Assembly (NCBI GenBank): GCA_050485865.1
Contig: JBJHCE010000172.1
Span: 1-6,129, forward strand
Length of the DNA: 6,129 nt
Direction of reading: 5' to 3'
Origin: SKNW01 sp050485865
Lineage (GTDB): Bacteria > Gemmatimonadota > Gemmatimonadetes > Longimicrobiales > Gaopeijiaceae
Part shown: positions 1 through 5,287 of the stretch, piece by piece
How the letters are laid out: the number at the start of each line of letters is the position of its first letter
Position numbering within the stretch: the first letter of the stretch is position 1
The notes under the pieces: generated by a model
Told to the model about the DNA's origin: nothing
Database searches by the model: none
What the model saw: the letters and a program-made list of their open reading frames with translations, nothing else
Made by a program: the position numbers and the translations under genes

Positions 1-3000
1 TACCGCTTCGCCCTGTCGGCCACCGACCCCCTCGCCGAGGAGCGCACCGGGGTGGCGGCCGACTCGGTGGCGCGGTTCCTCGACATTCTCGGGCAGAAGG
101 GAGCGTTCCCCGTGGACGGCCAGACCGGGGCGTACCGCCAGCTCTCCACCGACCTCCGGCTCCAGACGCGGTTCGACTGGAACGCGGTGCAACGCGACGA
201 CCGCTCGCACACGTTGAGCCTTCGCGTGAACGCGAACCTGAACGGACAGGACAGCACGCGGATCAACACCCTCGACCTGATGCAGCACGGGGGAGAGAGC
301 GGCCAGGACCAGCTCCAGGTGGCCCTGAACGTCACGTCCCGGTTCGGTCGGAACTGGACGAACACCCTCGACCTCTCGTTCACCGAGAACGAGAGCGATG
401 CGCTCCCGTACATCGAGTTGCCGCAGGGGCAGGTGCGGGTGACTTCCACCTTCGCCGATGGGTCCCGGAGTTCCCGGACGCTGACGTTCGGAGGCAATCG
501 GGCCATGCCGACCGAGGCATGGAACCGGGACTTCCGCTTCTCAAACGATGTCTCCCTGGTCCTCCCCGTGGGCGACCAGGTCCACCGGATCCGGACCGGG
601 TTCTCGGTGGAGCACAACGCGAACGTCCAGCGTTCCACCGACAACCTCTTCGGGTCCTTCCGCTTCGCATCACTCACCGATTTCGAGGAGAACCGGGCGG
701 ACCGCTACGAGCGTTCCCTCACCGAGCGGGAGGCCGAGAGCGGTCGGTTCAACCTGGGGTTCCACCTGGGCGACACCTGGCGGATCTCCGACCCCTTCGA
801 GGTCACCTTCGGCCTGCGTTGGGACCGTTCCGTACTTGCCCAGCGGCCGGAGTACAACCCCGAGGTGGAGGAGGCCTTCGGCCGGCGCACCGACATCGTG
901 CCCCGCTCGATCGCGGTGAGCCCCCGGGTCGGGTTCAGCTACCGGCTCCCCGCCGAGGGACGCCAGCGGCGGTCGATCAGCGGGGGGATCGGCTACTTCG
1001 CGGGGCGGACGCCCACGAACATCTTCTCCGCCGCCTTCCGGCAGACGGGGATGCCGAATGCCGAGCAGCGCCTCCTCTGCATCGGCGATGCCGTGCCGTT
1101 TCCGAACTGGGATCTGTACGTGAGCGATCCCATGGCGGTCCCCGAGTTCTGCGCCGAAGGGGACCTGGGGCTTCCGGTCCAGTCGTCCCGGGCTCCCACG
1201 ATCACCCTCATCGACCCGAACCAGTCGCTTCCCGGGTCGATCCGCCTGGACCTGAGCTACCGGACGCCCCTGCCGATCCTGGGGCTCGAGGGGGACTTCC
1301 GTTTCCAGCACTCCATCGGGCGTGGCCTCTGGGGATACCGGGACCTGAACCTGGACGAGGCCCAGGTGGCCACCATCGGAGAGGATGGACGCCTCTTCTT
1401 CGGAGACCCGGCCGCGATCGTTCCCCGGACGGGGACGGTCTCGATGGTGGGCTCCCGGCTCCACCCCGAGTTCGCTCATGTCTACGACGTGACCTCCACG
1501 CTCCGGTCCGTGTCGAACCAGGTCTCGGCTCGGATCAGCGGGAACAACCTCCCGTGGCGGCTGCGGGGGAACGTGAACTACACGCTGGCCTTTGCCCGGG
1601 ACCAGGGCTCGGGTTCCCTCCAGGCCATGACCACCGCGGGGAACCCGAACGATGCGGAGTGGGCCACCGCGTCGAACGACCGGCGGCATGCGCTGAACCT
1701 GTCACTGACCCGCGTCTTCACCCCGTCGCTTGAGGTCACGGCGGATTCCCGCATCAACTCCGGGAACCCCTACACCCCCCTCGTGAACCGGGACATCAAC
1801 GGCGACGGCCTCCGGAATGACCGGGCCTTCGTCTTCGATCCCGCGGTGGTGGCCGACAGTGCGCTGGCCGCCGGAATGACCCGGCTCCTTGCCGAGGCTC
1901 CGGGGCGTGTGCGGAGCTGTCTCGAAAGCCAGCTCGGCCAGGTGGCGGCGCGGAACAGCTGCCGGAACGGCTGGACCCAGAGCCTGAACTTCCGGGTGAA
2001 CTGGCGTCCCGAGCTTCCGGCGATGCAGCGCCGGATGACCGTGACCGCCGACGTCCGGAACGTGCTCACCGGCCTGGATCTCCTCCTGAACGGCCGCGAC
2101 GGCATGCGGGGGTGGGGCGAGGGGCAGCGCGCCGACGCGAACCTCCTCGAGGTCCGGAGCTGGAACCCCCAGACCCAGTCCTTCCGCTTCGAGGTGAACG
2201 AGGGCTTCGGACAGGACAACCGGGGCCCGAACGCCTTCCGGAATGCCTTCTCGATGACCATCTCCGCCCGCATCACCCTGGGCGAAGGGAACCAGGGTCG
2301 GGCGTTCTCGATGGGTCAGTCCGGCGGTGGGGGTGGGGGTGGTGGGGGCGGCGGGGGAGGTGGGGGTGGAGGTGGCGGTCAGCAGGGTGGCCAGGGCGGC
2401 GGAGGGGGCTTCACCTTCCAGGAGTTGACCAGCGAGTTCGAGGAGATCCGGGAGGGTGCCGGGGGGGCACCGTCCGAGGCGGCACGGGCGGTCCTCGAGG
2501 TCCTGGTCCCCCAGTCCGTGACGGCCCGGATGCTGGCCCTTGCCGACGTCCTCGCCCTGACGTCGGAGCAGACCACCGAGCTCCAGGCCCTCCACGACAC
2601 CCTGGGTGTGCGCATCGAGGAGGCGCGGGCGCGACTCCTCCCGGTCCTCGATTCGGTTGCGCCCGCCTTCTTCGATGACGAGGGCCCGGGGCCCGCCCGG
2701 ACTCCCGGGGTCCTCGGGCTCTTCCGCGCCGAGATCCAACCCACGGTCACGGCGGCCCGGCGCGACGGCGCCCGGGTGCGCCGGGCGGCGGAAGCGCTCC
2801 TCACCGAGAGCCAGCGCGAGCGACTGGTCGCCGAAGTGGGCCAGGCGGGCCCTCCTCCCTCGGAGCCCGTTCTCACCACCTTCGACGCCATTGCCGCCGT
2901 CGACCGGATGCTCGCGAACCCCATTGCGGTCCTGCTCCGGATCGCGGGCGAGGTCGGGATGGACGAGGAGAGCCGCGAGCGGGTGGAAGAGATCTCGAAG

Positions 3001-3240
3001 GAGCTCCAGGAGCACCTGGACAAGGCCCGTGCCGACCTGGGTTCCCGCTTCGACGGACTGGACCCGGCGGGGCAGGCGGCCCAGCTTCAGCGCATCCTCC
3101 CGGACATCGAGGAGGCGCGCGGCGAGGTGCTCCGGGCGCTCCAGCGGGTCCGGGGCGTGCTTCCCCCTGCCCAGTGGAACCGGATCCCGGTGGAGATCCG
3201 GGAGCCCTACGGGCCCACGAGGAACACGAACCAGAGCTGA
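1..3240 (+). CDS. Oar-like TonB-dependent receptor with C-terminal Spy/LTxxQ-like domain (5' partial)
   Basis: The reading frame is open from base 1 (Y-R-F-A-L) to TGA at 3238-3240, giving 1079 residues. The GTG at 52 is internal, because the frame continues upstream of it. Signal peptide, plug and any carboxypeptidase-regulatory-like domain would lie outside the window. Residues 1 to about 760 alternate in beta-barrel fashion and carry Oar-family patterns: FGSFRFASLTDF, FEVTFGLRWD, a Ca-loop-like DINGDGLRND at 598-607, and Cys pairs 360/384 and 640/654 probably in outer loops. The last strand (about 748-760, NAFSMTISARITL) is followed by 19 glycines (775-793), a Gln/Gly stretch to 803, and a helical domain (804-1079) with LTSEQ at 853-857 and LTESQ at 934-938. 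The family imports large substrates or exports via TonB across the outer membrane; the substrate is unknown. The acyltransferase follows after 66 bp. The receptor call is firm; the role of the C-terminal domain is inferred. Confidence 0.92.
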   Translation, partial: YRFALSATDPLAEERTGVAADSVARFLDILGQKGAFPVDGQTGAYRQLSTDLRLQTRFDWNAVQRDDRSHTLSLRVNANLNGQDSTRINTLDLMQHGGESGQDQLQVALNVTSRFGRNWTNTLDLSFTENESDALPYIELPQGQVRVTSTFADGSRSSRTLTFGGNRAMPTEAWNRDFRFSNDVSLVLPVGDQVHRIRTGFSVEHNANVQRSTDNLFGSFRFASLTDFEENRADRYERSLTEREAESGRFNLGFHLGDTWRISDPFEVTFGLRWDRSVLAQRPEYNPEVEEAFGRRTDIVPRSIAVSPRVGFSYRLPAEGRQRRSISGGIGYFAGRTPTNIFSAAFRQTGMPNAEQRLLCIGDAVPFPNWDLYVSDPMAVPEFCAEGDLGLPVQSSRAPTITLIDPNQSLPGSIRLDLSYRTPLPILGLEGDFRFQHSIGRGLWGYRDLNLDEAQVATIGEDGRLFFGDPAAIVPRTGTVSMVGSRLHPEFAHVYDVTSTLRSVSNQVSARISGNNLPWRLRGNVNYTLAFARDQGSGSLQAMTTAGNPNDAEWATASNDRRHALNLSLTRVFTPSLEVTADSRINSGNPYTPLVNRDINGDGLRNDRAFVFDPAVVADSALAAGMTRLLAEAPGRVRSCLESQLGQVAARNSCRNGWTQSLNFRVNWRPELPAMQRRMTVTADVRNVLTGLDLLLNGRDGMRGWGEGQRADANLLEVRSWNPQTQSFRFEVNEGFGQDNRGPNAFRNAFSMTISARITLGEGNQGRAFSMGQSGGGGGGGGGGGGGGGGGGGQQGGQGGGGGFTFQELTSEFEEIREGAGGAPSEAARAVLEVLVPQSVTARMLALADVLALTSEQTTELQALHDTLGVRIEEARARLLPVLDSVAPAFFDDEGPGPARTPGVLGLFRAEIQPTVTAARRDGARVRRAAEALLTESQRERLVAEVGQAGPPPSEPVLTTFDAIAAVDRMLANPIAVLLRIAGEVGMDEESRERVEEISKELQEHLDKARADLGSRFDGLDPAGQAAQLQRILPDIEEARGEVLRALQRVRGVLPPAQWNRIPVEIREPYGPTRNTNQS
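2323..2409 (+). repeat. Poly-glycine linker-coding, G-rich low-complexity tract
   Basis: Nineteen consecutive glycine codons (2323-2379) are followed by QQGGQ and five more glycines to 2409. Codons are mixed (GGT, GGG, GGC, GGA), so this is not a pure trinucleotide microsatellite. The coding strand holds five G5 runs separated by 1-6 bases, which meets the usual G-quadruplex pattern. In the protein it forms a flexible linker exactly between the end of the beta-barrel and the helical C-terminal domain. Confidence 0.9.
2524..3207 (+). other. Two tandem LTxxQ/Spy-like helical modules in the receptor C-terminus
   Basis: Module 1 covers about residues 842-945: it starts R-M-L at 843-845, has LTSEQTTELQALHDTLG at 853-869, and closes with LTESQRERL at 934-942. 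Module 2 covers about 968-1065: it again starts R-M-L at 969-971, has GMDEESRERVEEISKEL at 986-1002 in the LTxxQ position, and closes with LPPAQW at 1054-1059. The paired 'L-T/D-x-E-Q/S plus amphipathic helix' pattern resembles periplasmic Spy/CpxP chaperones and ZraP/CnrX-type metal-binding proteins (Pfam LTXXQ and Metal_resist). The assignment rests on pattern reading only; generic helical hairpins are the alternative. Confidence 0.55.
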
Positions 3241-3264
3241 GCCGCCCCCGCTGCCCGGACCCGC

Positions 3265-3300
3265 GGGGTGGGCGCTCGAGCGAACGCCCCTCCCCGGAGG
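3265..3300 (+). promoter_or_regulatory. GC-rich hairpin abutting the acyltransferase Shine-Dalgarno
   Basis: GGGGTGGGCG (3265-3274) can pair with CGCCCCTCCCC (3285-3295), with one T/T mismatch and one bulged C, around a 10-base loop. The stem ends one base before GGAGG (3296-3300). CCTCC at 3289-3293, part of the right arm, is also complementary to that GGAGG. No T-run follows, so it is not a standard intrinsic terminator. A role in mRNA processing or translation control is inference, and chance pairing is common in DNA this GC-rich. Confidence 0.4.
3296..3300 (+). promoter_or_regulatory. Shine-Dalgarno GGAGG for the acyltransferase
   Basis: GGAGG lies six bases before ATG 3307. It decides the start in favour of ATG 3307 over the in-frame GTG at 3268, which has no ribosome-binding site and would add 13 residues (ARANAPPRRPG-type) with no family match. 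Confidence 0.85.
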
Positions 3301-3306
3301 CCGGGC

Positions 3307-4503
3307 ATGCAGAGGCGGGTGGACATCGACGGGCTCCGGATCGGGGCCGTACTCCTCGTCTTCGTGGTGCACGCCGCCCAGGTGTTCAGCCCCATCGACG
3401 ACTGGCACATCCGGAGCGCCGAGTCCAGCTGGGTGCTGGGCCAGTTCACGGTGTTCTTCGCGCCCTGGCTCATCCCCCTCTTCATGCTCCTGGCGGGGCA
3501 GAGCGCCTGGTTCCTCCTCAGGAAGGGGGACACGAGCCGGTTCCTGAAGGAGCGGGGGGCGAGGCTCCTCGTTCCTCTCGTGGCGGGGACCCTTCTCGTG
3601 GTCCCCCCACAGGTGTGGCTCCGACGCGTGTCCCGAGGCGAGTTCGAAGGTGGCTACCTCTCGTTCTATCCGCGCTTCTTCGACGGGTTCTTCCCCGAGG
3701 GAAATTTCTCGTACGGCCACCTCTGGTTCCTGGCCTACCTCCTGGTCTACGCCCTTGCCGGGCTCCCCTTCCTGCGCCTCCTGCAGGCCGACGGGGGGCG
3801 CCGCGTTCTTTCCGCCCTGGCCCGGGTTGCGGAGCTCAAGGGTGGGGTCCTCCTCTTCGCGCTTCCGCTGGCCCTCGGGCAGATCCTCCTTCGGGTTCCC
3901 TTCACCCAGACCACCGGGGCGGTGGTCGGGGATTGGGCGACCCACGCCTGGCTCTTCCCGGTCTACCTCATGGGGTTCGCCATGATGCTCGAGCCACGCA
4001 TCGAGGGCGCCGTGGCCCGGGACTGGAGGTGGGCCCTCGTTCCCGGGGTGGCGGCTTCGGCGGGGATCGCCCTCTGGGCCGCACCCGGTGACGTCTACGC
4101 CCGGCTCCCCTCCGAGTTCAGCGCTGGGTACCTGGTCTTCTGGACCGGGTTCATGCTCGCCACCTGGAGCTGGCTCGTGGTGCTGAGTGGGGCTGCCCGG
4201 GCGGTGCTGACCCGGCCCAACTCGTTCATCCGGTACTGGGGTGACCGGGTCTACCCGTTTTACGTCTTCCACCAGACGGTGATCGTCGTCGTGGCCTTCC
4301 ACGTGGTGACCTGGCCACTCGGCGTCTGGCCCGCCTTCGCCGCCGTCGTGTCCATCTGCTTCGTCCTCACCCTGGCGGTGCTCGAGGCCACGGCCCGGGT
4401 GGCTCCCCTCCGTGCCCTTCTCGGGCTCAGGCGCGTCCCCCCGCCGGTGGCGGCCGTGGGAGCTACGGTGCCTCCCCCTTCGCGAGAAGCTCCGAAACGG
4501 TGA
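3307..4503 (+). CDS. Acyltransferase family 3 membrane protein (OpgC/MdoC-like)
   Basis: This 398-residue integral membrane protein has about ten hydrophobic segments. Family signatures are visible: the opening R-V-DIDGLR (6-11) and first membrane helix with the conserved His22 (FVVH), a basic KERGARLLVPL turn (81-91), HLWFLAYLLVY (138-148), and YPFYVFHQTVIVV (316-328) with His322. Acyl_transf_3 (PF01757) proteins move acyl groups, usually acetyl or succinyl, from the cytoplasm onto glycans or other molecules at the outer face of the inner membrane; the HLWFL motif is typical of the OpgC-like branch. The acceptor here is unknown. Start ATG 3307 is set by GGAGG six bases upstream. The gene sits 66 bp behind the receptor gene on the same strand and may share its transcript. 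The Pro/Ala-rich, basic C-terminal tail (377-398) lies in the part that overlaps the convergent deacetylase gene. Confidence 0.9.
   Translation: MQRRVDIDGLRIGAVLLVFVVHAAQVFSPIDDWHIRSAESSWVLGQFTVFFAPWLIPLFMLLAGQSAWFLLRKGDTSRFLKERGARLLVPLVAGTLLVVPPQVWLRRVSRGEFEGGYLSFYPRFFDGFFPEGNFSYGHLWFLAYLLVYALAGLPFLRLLQADGGRRVLSALARVAELKGGVLLFALPLALGQILLRVPFTQTTGAVVGDWATHAWLFPVYLMGFAMMLEPRIEGAVARDWRWALVPGVAASAGIALWAAPGDVYARLPSEFSAGYLVFWTGFMLATWSWLVVLSGAARAVLTRPNSFIRYWGDRVYPFYVFHQTVIVVVAFHVVTWPLGVWPAFAAVVSICFVLTLAVLEATARVAPLRALLGLRRVPPPVAAVGATVPPPSREAPKR
4463..4503. other. Tail-to-tail overlap of acyltransferase and deacetylase genes
   Basis: The plus-strand acyltransferase ends with TGA at 4501-4503, and the minus-strand deacetylase ends with TAG at 4465-4463, so 41 bp code on both strands. 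No T-run hairpin is visible near either end, so transcription termination must be Rho-dependent or lie inside the opposite gene. Long antisense 3' ends on both mRNAs are therefore likely. Confidence 0.85.
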
Positions 4504-5173
4504 CCACCTGGTAACCGCGCCGGTGCAGCTCGGGGAGCACCGCCCGGAGCACCTCTGCCGTGCGCCCGCCCCGGCCCTGTCCTTCGTGGAGGATCACGAT
4601 GGACCCGGGACCCGTCACGGTCAGCACGAGCCTGGACAGGAGGCCGGGGAAGGGGAGTTGGGCGTCGAAGGGGTAGACGGAACCGAGCACGGTCCGGTAC
4701 CCGCGAGCGGCGGCGACCCGGAGCATCCGCTGGTCATACCACCCGGAGCCGGGCCGGAAGAGGGTGGCGCCCCCATGGGCCTCGAGGATTCCGTGCGTTC
4801 GGTCGAAGCGCTCCTCGAAGACCTCCGGGGCGAGGCTCCGCGAAGGCACGTCCTCCATCATGTGGTGCCCGAGCTCATGCCCCTCGGCGACGATGGCCTC
4901 GGCGAGTCCCGGGCTCCGCTCCACTTCCTCGCCCAGCACGAAGAAGGTGGCCCGGGCGCCGTGGGCCTCGAGGATCCGGAGGAGCTCCGGGGTGGACTCC
5001 GAAGGGCCGTCGTCGATGCTGAGGGCCACGAACCGGTCCTGGACCTCCACCGAGAAGACGGCCCGGAGCGGGGGGTCCCCGGGGACGGCGGAGCCCGGGA
5101 GGGGAGGGGAGAGAACCAGGACCGCTCCGAGGGCGAGGCCGAAGGTCGCGGGTCCGACGAGAACGGGGTGCAC
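4463..5173 (-). CDS. Secreted polysaccharide deacetylase (NodB homology, CE4 type)
   Basis: From GTG 5173 to TAG (4465-4463) this encodes 236 residues. A hydrophobic stretch at 3-21 ending near PGSA suggests export, although the n-region lacks Lys/Arg. The NodB motifs appear in order: SIDDGP at 52-57 (catalytic base Asp54, metal Asp55), GHELGHHMMED at 98-108 (metal His104), FRPGSGWYD at 139-147 (Arg140), a YPFD segment at 167-170, and ILHEG at 194-198 (His196). CE4 enzymes remove N- or O-acetyl groups from chitooligosaccharides, peptidoglycan or surface polysaccharide using a divalent metal. The usual second metal His of HxxxH is Asp108. An ATG at 5281 is in frame, but the extra 36 codons have a third-position GC of only about 58% (ATA, GTA, CGA, CCA present) against over 85% after 5173, so GTG 5173 is preferred. 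No clear Shine-Dalgarno precedes either start. The 3' end overlaps the acyltransferase. Confidence 0.85.
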   Translation of the reverse strand: MHPVLVGPATFGLALGAVLVLSPPLPGSAVPGDPPLRAVFSVEVQDRFVALSIDDGPSESTPELLRILEAHGARATFFVLGEEVERSPGLAEAIVAEGHELGHHMMEDVPSRSLAPEVFEERFDRTHGILEAHGGATLFRPGSGWYDQRMLRVAAARGYRTVLGSVYPFDAQLPFPGLLSRLVLTVTGPGSIVILHEGQGRGGRTAEVLRAVLPELHRRGYQVVTVSELLAKGEAP

Positions 5174-5257
5174 GGCAGGACGTGGAGCTGGAGGTCGGGA
5201 TGTGTCGGGGCAGGATACACCGCGCCGGGATGGCCGGGTCCGTGACGGGGGATGGTT

Positions 5258-5274
5258 GGCCGTACCGTATGGCC
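5258..5274. promoter_or_regulatory. 17-bp imperfect palindrome, candidate operator
   Basis: GGCCGTACCGTATGGCC is an inverted repeat centred on 5266: arms GGCC-x-TAC and GTA-x-GGCC match in seven of eight pairs, the exception being G/T. It sits one base before the -10-like TATCAT, where a bound repressor would block polymerase. It is not like an AT-rich Fur box; its size and symmetry suit a dimeric helix-turn-helix regulator. The regulator is not encoded in the window. Confidence 0.45.
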
Positions 5275-5275
5275 C

Positions 5276-5281
5276 TATCAT
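5276..5281 (+). promoter_or_regulatory. -10-like element TATCAT placed for a leaderless transcript
   Basis: TATCAT matches the TAnnnT form of a -10 element and ends six bases before ATG 5288, so transcription would begin at or next to the A of the start codon. TTGGCC at 5256-5261 is -35-like but the spacer is only 14 bases, and the usual -35 position holds nothing convincing. The absence of a usable Shine-Dalgarno (GGCGGA directly touches the ATG) fits leaderless initiation. Confidence 0.4.
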
Positions 5282-5287
5282 GGCGGA

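Larger units (their letters stand above)
5174..5287. promoter_or_regulatory. Divergent intergenic region between deacetylase and second receptor
   Basis: This 114-bp stretch is visibly richer in A/T than its flanks and contains stop TGA 5243-5245 in the receptor frame. It must hold promoters for both divergent genes. On the plus side it contains the palindrome at 5258-5274 and TATCAT at 5276-5281. On the minus side the best -10-like match is TATCCT at 5217-5212 (four of six to TATAAT), which would give a leader of roughly 30 bases before GTG 5173; no convincing -35 was found for it. Confidence 0.6.

Noticed and set aside
52..54. GTG 52 as the start of the receptor gene
   Set aside because: The frame is open to base 1 with barrel-like residues, and a receptor lacking signal peptide and plug would not be functional; the gene is cut by the window edge.
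519..1733. 404-codon plus-strand open frame in another phase
   Set aside because: Arg/Pro/Gly-rich shadow of the receptor barrel, which has clear family patterns in its own frame.
2323..2379. Poly-G tract as a classic phase-variation homopolymer
   Set aside because: No single G run exceeds five bases and glycine codons are mixed, so slipped-strand frameshifting at high rate is not expected.
3265..3295. Hairpin as an intrinsic terminator after the receptor gene
   Set aside because: No T-run follows the stem; it is followed directly by the next gene's Shine-Dalgarno.
1702..4302. 866-codon open frame on the minus strand
   Set aside because: It lies antisense to the receptor and acyltransferase genes, is rich in Gly/Pro/Arg/Glu with no recognisable fold or motif, and is the expected result of high third-position GC in the sense genes.
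4412..5245. 277-codon plus-strand open frame across the deacetylase
   Set aside because: Antisense shadow of the NodB-motif protein, with Glu/Gly/Pro-rich composition and no recognisable domain.
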